From Candidatus Peregrinibacteria bacterium RIFOXYB2_FULL_33_20 (GTDB taxonomy: Bacteria; Patescibacteriota; Gracilibacteria; UBA1369; GWF2-33-10), in NCBI GenBank assembly GCA_001788835.1, contig MFXK01000029.1, forward strand, positions 1 through 33,379: a DNA stretch of 33,379 nucleotides, written 5' to 3'. This document shows positions 17,357-25,932 of this stretch, piece by piece. Position 1 is the stretch's first letter. Each line of letters opens with the position of its first letter. The translations under genes and the position numbers were made by a program. The notes beneath the pieces are model-generated. The model saw only the letters and a program-made list of their open reading frames with translations, had not been told where the DNA came from and made no database searches.

Positions 17357-18667
17357 TCAAGAATAAACCAATTCACCTGGATGATATTTATCCAAGTTAG
17401 ATTCCCCAATTAACTTCACCACTTCATCAAGAATCTGATCGTAAAGTATAATCGCCTGTGTCCCCTTCTCCATATTCCTGATAATCGCCACTCCTTCTTT
17501 TACCTCAGTCAGCCCCATCAAAATTGTGTAAGGTACTTTGAACTGTTGAGCCAATCTAAGCTGTTCTTTCATACTGCCCTTCCCTAGTGCGCCTACAGAT
17601 TTAACACCAATATCTCTTAAATCTTTAATTAATCTCAAACATTTAATTTTTGCTTCCGGACCTAACTGAGCCACAAAAACATGCAAATTATCTTTTGATG
17701 GTACTTTAATTTTCTCTTTCTTCATCATGGCAATTACTGCGTCAGCATTCATCTTGGCACCAAAAGCAAACAAATCACATTCATATCCCAAAATCTTTGT
17801 TAAAGGATCAGCCCGTCCACCTGTAGCAATGCTATCAGTAACTTTATCAGTACCGACAAAATCAAACACCAAATTACTGTAATATAATTCCGATAAAAAT
17901 AATTTTTCATCAATGGTAAACGGCACATCAATTTCTTTCAAATATTCTTTGACGCTTTCCAAATACGCAACAGAGTCTTGAGAAAGAAATTGACTAAACT
18001 TCGGAGCAATTTCCGCCAAAATCTTACAATCTTCTTCTTGACAACTCAATAATTTCAAAGGTTTAACTAATAAATTTTTATTACAATTTTCACAAAGAGA
18101 CCTTTCTTTACCAATATAAAAATCCTGCAAAGCTTGCGCATAATTCTTTTGATCGTCAATGCTCCCGACATTATTTAATTTCAACGTAACCAAGTGGCTC
18201 ACACCCAAATCATCTAAAATTTGATAAAGTAATTGAATCACTTGCGCATCAATGGCCGCATCTGTCTCTCCAATCACCGACAATCCAAAACATTGCGATT
18301 GCAAATATTCATACTTGCCTTCTGTCATGCGACGAAAAACAGGTTCAATATAATAAAGTTCTACTGGTTGGGCCCAATCACGCATATTATGCTCAAAATA
18401 AGCTCTAATCATTGCAGGCAAACGATCAGCTACCAGCATTGCTTTACAATTTTCTTTGAGACTACAAGTAAAAAACTTTGCTAGTTCTTCATCGCTTAAA
18501 GCAAAGCTTTTCTGAAAAAGATTGGCATCTTCAAATAATGGTGTAGTAAAACGGCGATAACCTGAATGCCTGCACCTATGACGCACAACTTTTTTGAAAT
18601 ATGTGAAGTATTGATGATCTTTTGGCAAAATATCTTTTGCTCCCTCAATGATTTTAATATCCGACAT
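17357..18667 (-). CDS. HisRS-like protein with degenerate class II signatures
   Basis: The 436-residue protein matches HisRS end to end: IIEGAKDILPKDHQYF at the N-terminus, RAYFEHNM, the CENC...C...C insert, then a C-terminal anticodon-binding-like domain (LHVFVAQLGPEAKIKCLRLI; VKSVGALGKGSMKEQLRLA). Key residues are lost. The 'LRPEGT' block reads LVADRL (78-83). Motif 2 'FR.ERPQ.GR.R.F.Q' reads FRRMTEGKYEYLQ (111-123). The HisA block 'RGLDYY..TVFEF' reads LSELYYSNLVFDF (258-270), without the catalytic Arg. This suggests a paralogue without aminoacylation, HisZ-like or with another role, though HisG is not in the window. I chose the ATG at 18667; an upstream GTG (18691) would add 8 residues. 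Confidence 0.75.
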   Translation of the reverse strand: MSDIKIIEGAKDILPKDHQYFTYFKKVVRHRCRHSGYRRFTTPLFEDANLFQKSFALSDEELAKFFTCSLKENCKAMLVADRLPAMIRAYFEHNMRDWAQPVELYYIEPVFRRMTEGKYEYLQSQCFGLSVIGETDAAIDAQVIQLLYQILDDLGVSHLVTLKLNNVGSIDDQKNYAQALQDFYIGKERSLCENCNKNLLVKPLKLLSCQEEDCKILAEIAPKFSQFLSQDSVAYLESVKEYLKEIDVPFTIDEKLFLSELYYSNLVFDFVGTDKVTDSIATGGRADPLTKILGYECDLFAFGAKMNADAVIAMMKKEKIKVPSKDNLHVFVAQLGPEAKIKCLRLIKDLRDIGVKSVGALGKGSMKEQLRLAQQFKVPYTILMGLTEVKEGVAIIRNMEKGTQAIILYDQILDEVVKLIGESNLDKYHPGELVYS

Positions 18668-18774
18668 GGCTAAATTTATGTTATTTCCCACTACAAAATA
18701 TCACAAAAAAATAAATTCACAAAGTTTTTATTGGCAAAATATGCTAAAATTCTTTTAGTCTATTAATTAAATTC

Positions 18775-20160
18775 GTGCAAAAAACCGCCTTACAGATCGT
18801 CCAAATACTCCAAAATCACGGCTTCATTAGCTATTTTGCAGGCGGAAGCGTCAGAGATATGCTGATGGGTCTTTTGCCTCAAGATTTTGATATTGCTACA
18901 AATGCAAAACCTGAAGAAATTCAGAAACTTTTTGATAGAACTTTTGAAATTGGAAAAGATTTTGGCGTTATTCTTACTCATATAAATGGACACAATTTTG
19001 AAATAGCAACCTTCAGGAAAGATTTGGAATATTTAGATGGAAGACGCCCAAGTAAAGTACATTTTTGCAGTGCAAAAGAAGATGCCTTGCGCCGTGATTT
19101 TACAATCAATGGAATATTCTATGATCCAATTAAAGATGAAATTCATGACTATGTTAACGGCCAAAAAGATTTAAAAGAAAAATTAATACGCTTTATTGGT
19201 GATCCAGAAAAAAGGATCAAGGAAGATCATTTACGCATTATCAGGGCTGTTAGATTCAAAAATCTGCTGAAATTTCAATATGATCCCAAAACCTATCAAG
19301 CCTTAAAAAAATATTTTAAATTAAGTGCAAAAGTAACTGGAGAAAGACTAAATCAGGAATTAAATAAAATGATAAAAAGCAATTTTATGATTAATTGCTT
19401 GCAAGATATGGATGATTTGGGAATTTTGAAAGAAATTTTACCGGAAATAAAAGAAATGCACGGAATTGCCCAACCATCAGAATTTCATCATGAAGGCGAT
19501 GTCTGGATTCATAGTTTCAAATCTTATCAAGCTTTAAAAAATAACGCTTCATTACATTTAAAATGGGCAACACTTCTCCATGACATTGCCAAACCAAAAA
19601 CGTATGAATATAGAACTAAGAACTCAGGACTAAGAGCTAAGAAAGGAACTGTCATTCTGGCCTGTCCAGAATCTTCACAACGAATCCGCTTTGACCAGCA
19701 TGCAGAAAAATCAAAAATTATTATTAAAAAAATTCTCAAAAGATTAAAATTTTCAAGAAAAGATATCGATCATATAACTTGGCTTACCTCTCATCATATG
19801 ATTATGGAGAATTTAATTGAAATGCCAAAAGGCCGACAAAGGCACTGGTTTTTGCATGAATGGTTCCCTGAACTACTTGAACTTTTTCGTGTTGATATCG
19901 AAGGCACTGATCCAAGTGAATTTACTTTGTATAATAGAATTCAAACTTTATACAATGATTTTTTGGAACATTTAGAAAAAAATAAACCACAATTAAAAAA
20001 TTATTTGAACGGAGAAGAAATTATGAAAATTTTAAAAATCCCTGCCGGCCCAGAAATTGGGAAAATTTTACAAGATCTCAAAGAAAAACAACTCGCCCAT
20101 GAAATTAAATCGAAAGATGAAGCAGTGGAATGGATAAAATCTAAAACAGTAAAATTATAA
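18775..20160 (+). CDS. cca: CCA tRNA nucleotidyltransferase with a repeat insertion in the HD domain
   Basis: The 461-residue class II enzyme adds or repairs tRNA 3' CCA. The head has GGSVRDMLMG near 22 and the catalytic DFDIAT near 37. RRPSKVHF and EDALRRDFTINGIFYDP follow near 90-115, then the neck motif DPEKRIKEDHLRIIRAVRFK. An HD domain has EFHHEGDVWIHS and LLHDIAKPKTYE. Between KTYE and RIRFDQHA, ~23 residues (about 279-302) are encoded by a heptamer array plus a palindromic repeat. Homologues pass almost directly from 'TYE' to 'F..H', so this is an in-frame insertion. Start is GTG. Both tRNAs here already encode CCA, so the enzyme may mainly repair ends. Confidence 0.9.
   Translation: MQKTALQIVQILQNHGFISYFAGGSVRDMLMGLLPQDFDIATNAKPEEIQKLFDRTFEIGKDFGVILTHINGHNFEIATFRKDLEYLDGRRPSKVHFCSAKEDALRRDFTINGIFYDPIKDEIHDYVNGQKDLKEKLIRFIGDPEKRIKEDHLRIIRAVRFKNLLKFQYDPKTYQALKKYFKLSAKVTGERLNQELNKMIKSNFMINCLQDMDDLGILKEILPEIKEMHGIAQPSEFHHEGDVWIHSFKSYQALKNNASLHLKWATLLHDIAKPKTYEYRTKNSGLRAKKGTVILACPESSQRIRFDQHAEKSKIIIKKILKRLKFSRKDIDHITWLTSHHMIMENLIEMPKGRQRHWFLHEWFPELLELFRVDIEGTDPSEFTLYNRIQTLYNDFLEHLEKNKPQLKNYLNGEEIMKILKIPAGPEIGKILQDLKEKQLAHEIKSKDEAVEWIKSKTVKL
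19614..19641 (+). repeat. Heptanucleotide array inside cca
   Basis: Four units: AACTAAG, AACTCAG, GACTAAG, AGCTAAG (consensus nnCTmAG). It is followed after 9 bases by the palindrome at 19651. Confidence 0.8.
19651..19673 (+). repeat. Palindromic repeat inside cca
   Basis: GTCATTCTGGCCTGTCCAGAATC matches GTCATCCTGGCTTGTCCAGAATC at 21783-21805 in 21 of 23 bases. It is translated in frame here as VILACPES. Confidence 0.8.
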
Positions 20161-20176
20161 AAATAATTTTCAAAAA

Positions 20177-20932
20177 ATGCCAATCCTCCAAGTAAAAAAC
20201 ATATCCAAATCCTTCAACGGCATTCATGCCTTAAAAGATTTGAATTTTGATATCAATAAAGGTGAAATTGTTGGACTGATTGGTCCAAATGGATCAGGAA
20301 AATCTACTTTTTTCAATGTTTTGATGAATGTTTATTCAAAAGATAATGGTGAAATTTTTTTTAACAACATAAACATTTCAAACAAAGCTACTCATAAAAT
20401 TGCAGAACTTGGAATTTCAAGAACTTTTCAGGATTCAAAAAACTGTCCGCAAATCAAGGTTAATGAAAATTTGGATTTAGCTTTTCGATATAAAAATAAA
20501 ATTTCTCTTTTAAATGTTTTTTTTCAAAACAAAACTCTTAAAAAAGAAGAAAAAGAACATATGAAAAAAATAAAATTTTTACTTAAAAAAGTTGGCATAG
20601 AAAATAAATTCAATGCGCTTGCAAAAAATTTGAGTTATGGACAAAGCAAACTTCTGGAAATTTTGAAAATCATGGCAAGTGATGCAGAGTTAATTTTGCT
20701 CGACGAACCATTTTCAGGACTTTTTGAAGAGATGATTAAATTAATTTCCAAACTAATTATTGAACTTTCAAAAAAAGGCAAAACAATAATCCTAATCGAA
20801 CATAACATGAAGCTGATTTCAGAAATTTGTGATAAAGTGATAGTACTCGATGCAGGGATGAAAATTGCTGAAGGGGAATTTGAAGAAGTTAAAAAAATGC
20901 CTGTTGTGATTGAGAGCTATCTTGGAAAGTAA
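20177..20932 (+). CDS. livG: Branched-chain amino acid ABC transporter ATPase LivG
   Basis: The 251-residue ABC ATPase has Walker A GPNGSGKST near 36, the signature LSYGQSKLLE near 153, Walker B LILLDEPFSGL near 172 and the H-loop IEHNM near 207. ISRTFQ in the Q-loop region is typical of the LivG subgroup. The usual LivG Walker-B continuation 'AAGLNP' reads FSGLFEE here. It should energise the importer with LivF, LivH, LivM and LivK, whose permease genes are 4-7 kb away on the other strand. It starts 16 bases after cca. Confidence 0.88.
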   Translation: MPILQVKNISKSFNGIHALKDLNFDINKGEIVGLIGPNGSGKSTFFNVLMNVYSKDNGEIFFNNINISNKATHKIAELGISRTFQDSKNCPQIKVNENLDLAFRYKNKISLLNVFFQNKTLKKEEKEHMKKIKFLLKKVGIENKFNALAKNLSYGQSKLLEILKIMASDAELILLDEPFSGLFEEMIKLISKLIIELSKKGKTIILIEHNMKLISEICDKVIVLDAGMKIAEGEFEEVKKMPVVIESYLGK

Positions 20933-20939
20933 TTTTAAA

Positions 20940-21009
20940 TTCTAAATTCTTAATTTTCAGCTCTCAGTTTTCAGTTCTCAATTCAAAATTCAAAATTTAG
21001 AATTCAAAA
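20940..21009 (+). repeat. Heptanucleotide array between livG and livF
   Basis: Ten 7-mers can be read in register: TTCTAAA, TTCTTAA, TTTTCAG, CTCTCAG, TTTTCAG, TTCTCAA, TTCAAAA, TTCAAAA, TTTAGAA, TTCAAAA. The array runs up to the livF start, leaving no room for a Shine-Dalgarno sequence. Confidence 0.75.
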
Positions 21010-21014
21010 TTTTT

Positions 21015-21734
21015 ATGTACCCCCTTCTCCAAATCCAAAACCTCACCACTTTCTACGGTGAGAACAAAATTCTTGATAATCTTTCATTTGATTTAAATGA
21101 AGGAGAAATCATTATGCTTGTTGGAGCAAATGGTGCTGGCAAATCAACACTTCTTAAAACAATATTTGGAATAGTGCCGAAATCTCATGGACAAATAATT
21201 TTTGAAAATGCAAAAATAAAGACCAAACCCCATCAAATGCCAGAACTTGGAATTTGTTATGTACCTCAGGAATTCAGAGTTTTTCCTGAAATGAATGTTT
21301 TAGAAAATATAAAAATCGGTGCTTTTATTCTCAATGACAAAAAACTTGTTAATGACAGGCTTGAAGAACTTTTTAATTTTTTCCCGATGCTTAAGAAAAA
21401 AGCCAAACTCAATGCTTCAGCCTTGAGTGGTGGCGAAAGACAACTCGTAGCTTTAGCGAGAAGCCTAATGTTAAAACCAAAAATTTTGTTACTTGATGAA
21501 CCATCAATAGGACTCGCCCCAAAACTCGTTGCTGAAATTTTCAACAAAATCAAAGAAATAAATCAAAAATTCAATACATCACTTATAATTGTAGAACATA
21601 ATTTAAAAACCCTCCTCGAAATAGCAGATCGAGCTTTAATTTTATCACAAGGTAAAATCATAAAAGAAGGTCGTCCAAAAGAATTGCTTCATTCCAAAGT
21701 GTTGGAGGAGGTGTTTTTTGGGGAAAGGGCGTGA
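21015..21734 (+). CDS. livF: Branched-chain amino acid ABC transporter ATPase LivF
   Basis: The 239-residue ABC ATPase has Walker A GANGAGKST near 37, the Q-loop YVPQEF, signature LSGGERQLVALARSL near 137, Walker B ILLLDEPSIGLAP near 156 and H-loop VEHNL. The opening (LQIQNLTTFYGENKIL) and IGLAPK are LivF hallmarks. It pairs with LivG. A heptamer array fills the 82-base spacer, and a GAGAGGG repeat starts exactly at the TGA stop. Confidence 0.9.
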   Translation: MYPLLQIQNLTTFYGENKILDNLSFDLNEGEIIMLVGANGAGKSTLLKTIFGIVPKSHGQIIFENAKIKTKPHQMPELGICYVPQEFRVFPEMNVLENIKIGAFILNDKKLVNDRLEELFNFFPMLKKKAKLNASALSGGERQLVALARSLMLKPKILLLDEPSIGLAPKLVAEIFNKIKEINQKFNTSLIIVEHNLKTLLEIADRALILSQGKIIKEGRPKELLHSKVLEEVFFGERA

Positions 21735-21773
21735 AACTCACCCTAAATCCCTCTCTTAAAAAAGAGGGACTTT
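21734..21773 (-). repeat. GAGAGGG hairpin repeat, copy 2, fused to the livF stop codon
   Basis: Read on the minus strand it is AAAGTCCCTC-TTTTTTAA-GAGAGGG-ATTTAGGGTGAGTTT. Read from livF, AACTCACCC begins inside the TGA stop. It also supplies the last codons of the DUF433 gene on the minus strand. Confidence 0.8.
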
Positions 21774-21985
21774 GAAAAAACTGTCATCCTGGCTTGTCCA
21801 GAATCTTTAGCATATTCAATACAAGCTAATATGTCTTCTTTTGTAATATATGGATAAGTCTCAATTATAGCATCCAAACCTTGACCTTGAGATAATAATT
21901 TTAATATTAATTCAACTGTTAACCTTGTACCTTTTATAACAGGCTTCCCAGTCATAATTTCTGAATTTAATTCTATTCTATTCAT
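21743..21985 (-). CDS. DUF433 (VapB45-like) protein with a repeat-derived C-terminus
   Basis: The 80-residue product starts MNRIELNSEIMTGKPVIKGT and continues through YPYITKEDILACIEYA, the DUF433 pattern (GKPVIKGTR, then LTxEDI..ALxYA). This family is often the antitoxin partner of DUF5615 PIN-like toxins. After YAKD the last ~20 residues (SGQARMTVFSKSLFFKRGI) are translated from the palindrome at 21783-21805 and the GAGAGGG repeat. The native end is therefore lost or replaced. No DUF5615 toxin gene follows. It is probably a decayed remnant, though DNA binding might persist. Confidence 0.75.
   Translation of the reverse strand: MNRIELNSEIMTGKPVIKGTRLTVELILKLLSQGQGLDAIIETYPYITKEDILACIEYAKDSGQARMTVFSKSLFFKRGI
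21783..21805 (+). repeat. Palindromic repeat in the DUF433 gene
   Basis: GTCATCCTGGCTTGTCCAGAATC is the near-twin of the copy inside cca at 19651-19673. Confidence 0.8.
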
Positions 21986-22350
21986 AAATTAACGAATTAA
22001 TTATTTTTTATATTACAATAATACAACTTATATCAAAATTTCTTAAATTTTATGATTTTTATATGTCAAATTTAAGGAAAAATAGGATCAAGCGGAAAAT
22101 AGTTTGAAGAAATTTTAATTTATCGTCAGTCGTCATACCAGCGAAGGCTGGTATCCAGTAGAGGAGTAACGTCAATAGTGTTTTTTATATTTTATATGGA
22201 GGATTAGTTAAAACAAATAATACAAATCTTTCCAGTTAAGATTATCTTTCTCAATTAAATTTACTGGATTCCAGACTAAATATGGAATGACCTTACGACA
22301 AATAATATCCATCATTTCTGGTCTTTTCATGAATTTTTAAAATTATTTTT
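21986..22350. other. 365-base gap with a paired palindromic repeat and a 40-codon ORF
   Basis: GTCATACCAGCGAAGGCTGGTATCCAG (22132-22158) and, inverted, ACTGGATTCCAGACTAAATATGGAATGAC (22263-22291) look like the two ends of one compound element with ~105 bases between. A minus-strand ORF of 40 codons (22208-22330, MKRPEMMDIICRKVIPYLVW onward) runs through the right half in frame. I do not recognise it, and it may be only a repeat-derived frame. Otherwise the gap is featureless AT-rich DNA. Confidence 0.45.
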
Positions 22351-22883
22351 TCAAACTAATTTTCGCGTGATCCTTTTTCTCATCCTCTCCCCCTCTCTGC
22401 CTTTTGGAACTTCCCATTTCTGTTTCATCTCCTCTGTAGAATATCCAAATAAAGCTTTATCTCCTTTGCTTCTAATTATTCCAAAATTTTTATCACTTCC
22501 AGTTTGTTGAAATATAACACTTGATAATTCTTTTTCAACCACAGATAACTTTTTTCTAGCTGATAACCTTTCAAATTCCAAAATCCTTTTCTCAATAATT
22601 TCAAATTTTCTTGTCTGTACTGCAAAATAAGTTTGAGCAAATGCAATTTCTTCTTTCCTGGGATCACCATTTTGTTAGCGTCAACAAAATGGTCATTAAC
22701 GCTGTGTCCAGCCACTTCACAAGCAATTTTTGCTTTATTAATAATTTGTAAAAAATTCCTCCATTCAAAATATCCAAGTAATTGTTGAAGATCTCTAGCA
22801 AACCAAAACTCTATATCTGCCTTATTTTTATGAGCATAAGATTCAAAATTATTTGTAAGCGACTGAATTATTTCTTTTTTCAT
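22351..22883 (-). pseudogene. dinD-like (DNA-damage-inducible protein D) pseudogene
   Basis: The first frame (from 22883) encodes a DinD/Bro-like N-terminus: EFWFARDLQQLLGYFEWRNF and KAKIACEVAGHSVNDHF. It shifts after VDANKM. The other frame continues with GDPRKEEIAFAQTYFAVQTR and LEFERLSARKKLSVVEKELS, then GIIRSKGDKALFGYSTEEM, all expected DinD blocks. The ~30 residues normally between these parts (DDYxLTRYACYLIAQN) are absent. The join sits at AACAAAATGGTGATCCC, which fits both ends ('NKMV' and 'QNGDP'), so a deletion between short direct repeats is likely. The C-terminus is also cut off after EVPKGR. The gene is non-functional as written. Confidence 0.75.
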
Positions 22884-23056
22884 AAATATCTATAAAAAAA
22901 TATTACAATTTAAATATAGCTGAGCTTGCACTCACCACGCAATAAATTTTAAGGAACTGTATATTTTGCGCCTTTTTTAACTAATTCTGTTTTATTTTTA
23001 AGATATGTCGTTTAAAATGTCGCTTATTTGTCGCTAAAATTTCTAATAAATAATTT

Positions 23057-24661
23057 TTAAAACGTCAATTTTTGTATTTGCATGGTTAATGTATCGGGAT
23101 CACTGGATAATATAAATATTGAACCATTAGAAGTAGTCATAGATCTTACTTCAGTTACGGTGTCATAAAGCTTTTCAATATGTGTTGAAACTTGATAACC
23201 ATTCGCTGTATTTACTAAACACACTAAACGTTTTTCTTTATATAGAGTATCGTTTATTTGAGGTATTGAATAAGCTATCATTGCTGCTGTACAAACTTGA
23301 TCTAAACTGTCTAATTTGATTTCCGCGCTACCAATATTAAATGGAGAATAGCCATCCTGAAATTCCGGTTGCCATTGTAAAAACCATTTTCCATCATCTA
23401 TAGAGTTTATTTCTTTATTATCTTCATCCCATTCTAGAATATCTCCATCCAAAGATAAATAAACACTTTCTGCCCCAAACCACATCATCCTAGCAATAAA
23501 TCCATGGTATTCCCTCCAGTTATCGCCTTTTAAACTATCTTCACCTAGATATGGAGCGCTACTCTGGGCAGTTTGAATATTGGATATCCAAAAATTAGAA
23601 CTGCCAGGCGTCTGACAATTAACATCACAGCTAATAATGTCATCACCTAATAAACTTATAGGTCTTAAATTATTCACTGTAGTATTCTCATTAATTTGGA
23701 TAGACTTTAAATATTTAATAGTATCATCTGTCAGATCATATATTTGTAAAGTTGGACTAGAAGAGCTGGCAGAATTTGTTATTAATAATGGATAAGAAAC
23801 CAAAGGTATACTTGTGTATGGAGTATTGGCTGTAGCTAACATAGCCCCACTCATATCTTCAATTGTTGTAAACCCAGCAGAACCCGATCTACTTACGATC
23901 AATTTTATTGCCCCATTTGCAGAATATAAATTATAATTATATGATTGATTATAACTAAAAGTTCTTACTGTTTCCAATGTTGGTGTTGTAAATATTCTAA
24001 AATTATTATCTGGCAATGATCCTGCAGCATTATTTTTTTTATCTACCATTTTAGAACTCATTGTACCTAAATAATAAGGTGTAAATGGAGAACCGTAATA
24101 ATCTTCTTTGATAGTTGAATGATCTTCAGAAGAATTTGTTGCACCATAATTGCTAATAAAATCTCCATCTAAGTATGAACAATGTGTATTATCTTGATCA
24201 TCCCAACAAATTGCTTTGAAAGCTTCTGCATATCCGTTATTATTATAAACATGGGAAATTTCATGCGTTAATGACATTTTTCCACCTCCTCTTGATTCCA
24301 TATAATTACAATCTAATTTAACTTCATTTGTACCTGAATTTGTACAACTTGTTTTGAGTCCGTCGCAAACTTCTGGTAACTGATCTGTTGGATATATTCC
24401 TATTTCAGGTATTCTCTCTCCATAACCTATATCATGATTAACGATATCACATAAATTTCGTCTAATTTCTGCCATTTTATAATCTTCCAAACCACATCCA
24501 TGATCCACAATTGGTATTGCATTACAATCTATAGTAATAGTATCTGAACTATCATCATCATCATCTGTATCTGAACTACATCCAGTTATATGAGTTATAG
24601 GAGATACTAATAATACAGTAGAAATTAATTTTGATAAAAAACCAGAATAACGATTTTCCAT
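23057..24661 (-). CDS. Secreted lipoprotein with a zincin (HEXXH) domain
   Basis: The 534-residue protein starts MENRYSGFLSKLISTVLLVS and has lipobox HITGC, so Cys ~28 should be lipidated. A poly-Asp linker (DTDDDDDSSD) follows. Residues ~45-190 form a Cys-rich domain with LTHEISHVYNNNGYAEAF, an HEXXH zinc-protease motif with a possible third ligand further on. The C-terminal ~330 residues are Ser/Thr/Asn-rich with repeated strand-like segments, probably a beta-propeller or adhesin-like part. No known peptidase family is recognised. I preferred the ATG at 24661 over an upstream one (24712) because it places the signal peptide at the start. Confidence 0.65.
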   Translation of the reverse strand: MENRYSGFLSKLISTVLLVSPITHITGCSSDTDDDDDSSDTITIDCNAIPIVDHGCGLEDYKMAEIRRNLCDIVNHDIGYGERIPEIGIYPTDQLPEVCDGLKTSCTNSGTNEVKLDCNYMESRGGGKMSLTHEISHVYNNNGYAEAFKAICWDDQDNTHCSYLDGDFISNYGATNSSEDHSTIKEDYYGSPFTPYYLGTMSSKMVDKKNNAAGSLPDNNFRIFTTPTLETVRTFSYNQSYNYNLYSANGAIKLIVSRSGSAGFTTIEDMSGAMLATANTPYTSIPLVSYPLLITNSASSSSPTLQIYDLTDDTIKYLKSIQINENTTVNNLRPISLLGDDIISCDVNCQTPGSSNFWISNIQTAQSSAPYLGEDSLKGDNWREYHGFIARMMWFGAESVYLSLDGDILEWDEDNKEINSIDDGKWFLQWQPEFQDGYSPFNIGSAEIKLDSLDQVCTAAMIAYSIPQINDTLYKEKRLVCLVNTANGYQVSTHIEKLYDTVTEVRSMTTSNGSIFILSSDPDTLTMQIQKLTF

Positions 24662-24746
24662 TTTTACCGTTTTTATAATGATGAATAATACCACTTTAAT
24701 ACAAAATGTCAAACCAGATCGCTCTAAAAAAACCCAATCACAGTAT

Positions 24747-25898
24747 TCACAGTCTAACCCTCAAAATCTCCCTTACCTTATCTGAGGTGATATCTGAACG
24801 TTCACCTAATTTCAACTGTCTCTTTTCAAATCTTGCGACAATTTCATCAATAACACCTAAAGAAACTTTATAATCACTTAATTTGGTTTTCACGTTGAAA
24901 AAATGAAAAAACTTTTCTGTTTTCTCAATTGCTAAATTTATTTTTTTAGATTCATCAACCTCATCAATATTCCAAACTTTTTCTGCATATTGTAAAAGTT
25001 TAATTTTTTTATTTTCTTTCATTACTGACAAAACTCCAGGCAAAACAATTGCCAGTGTTTGAGCGTGATCAATTCCTGTTAAACTAGTTAATTCATGTCC
25101 AATCATATGAGTCGACCAATCTTCAGGCACTCCGCATACAATCAAACCATTCAGAGCCATTGTTGCACACCACATAATATTCCCAGCACTTTCGTAATCT
25201 GATGAATTTGCAAAAAGTTTTGGTCCTTCTTCAATTAACGTATTCAAAATACTTTCAGCAAATCTATCCTGAAGCGGACTATTAACTGGGAAAGTTAAAT
25301 ACTGCTCAATTACATGAACAAAAGCATCAATAATTCCATTTGCAATTTGTTCTTTTGGGAGCGATGTGCAAACACTAGGATCAAGAATTGAAAATTGTGG
25401 ATAAACAAGTTCATTTGAAAAAACTAATTTTTCATGACTTTCTTTCCTGGAAATCACAGCTCCATTATTCATTTCAGATCCTGATGCAGGTAAAGTCAAA
25501 ACTGTAGCAAAAGATATAGCTTTTTTAATTTCTACCTTCTTACTCAAAATATCCCAGGCATTACCATCAAATAAACTAGCGGCAGAAATAAATTTTGTGC
25601 CATCAATTACAGATCCACCACCAACTGCGAGCAAAAAATCTATTTTTTCTTTTTTAACAATCGTAACTGCTTTCATTAATGTTTCATAACTAGGATTTGC
25701 CTCAACGCCTCCAAATTCCAATAAATTATAATCTTTCAAAGCCAATTTCACCTGATCATATATCCCATTTTCTTTAATACTCCCCTTCCCATATATCATT
25801 AAAATTTTATATTTTTTAGAAATAAAATTTTGTAATTCTGAAATTGCATTTTCCCCAAAAATTATCCTTGTCGGGTTATAAAAATTAAAATTTTGCAT
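24747..25898 (-). CDS. YqhD-like iron-containing (NADPH) alcohol dehydrogenase
   Basis: The 383-residue class III alcohol dehydrogenase/aldehyde reductase has nucleotide-binding GGGSVIDGTKF at 93-103. The metal ligands are D191 and H195 (DAFVHVIEQY), H264 (WSTHMIGHEL) and H278 (GIDHAQTL). MQNFNFYNPTRIIFG at the start and LPASGSEMNNGAVI are typical of the YqhD/BdhA branch, which reduces short-chain aldehydes. It starts 34 bases after livM on the same strand, at the end of the ilvC-liv unit. A role in reducing branched-chain aldehydes is possible but is only inferred from context. Confidence 0.9.
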   Translation of the reverse strand: MQNFNFYNPTRIIFGENAISELQNFISKKYKILMIYGKGSIKENGIYDQVKLALKDYNLLEFGGVEANPSYETLMKAVTIVKKEKIDFLLAVGGGSVIDGTKFISAASLFDGNAWDILSKKVEIKKAISFATVLTLPASGSEMNNGAVISRKESHEKLVFSNELVYPQFSILDPSVCTSLPKEQIANGIIDAFVHVIEQYLTFPVNSPLQDRFAESILNTLIEEGPKLFANSSDYESAGNIMWCATMALNGLIVCGVPEDWSTHMIGHELTSLTGIDHAQTLAIVLPGVLSVMKENKKIKLLQYAEKVWNIDEVDESKKINLAIEKTEKFFHFFNVKTKLSDYKVSLGVIDEIVARFEKRQLKLGERSDITSDKVREILRVRL

Positions 25899-25932
25899 GA
25901 TAATAGTTTAAGGATTTAAAATTCAAAATTTC

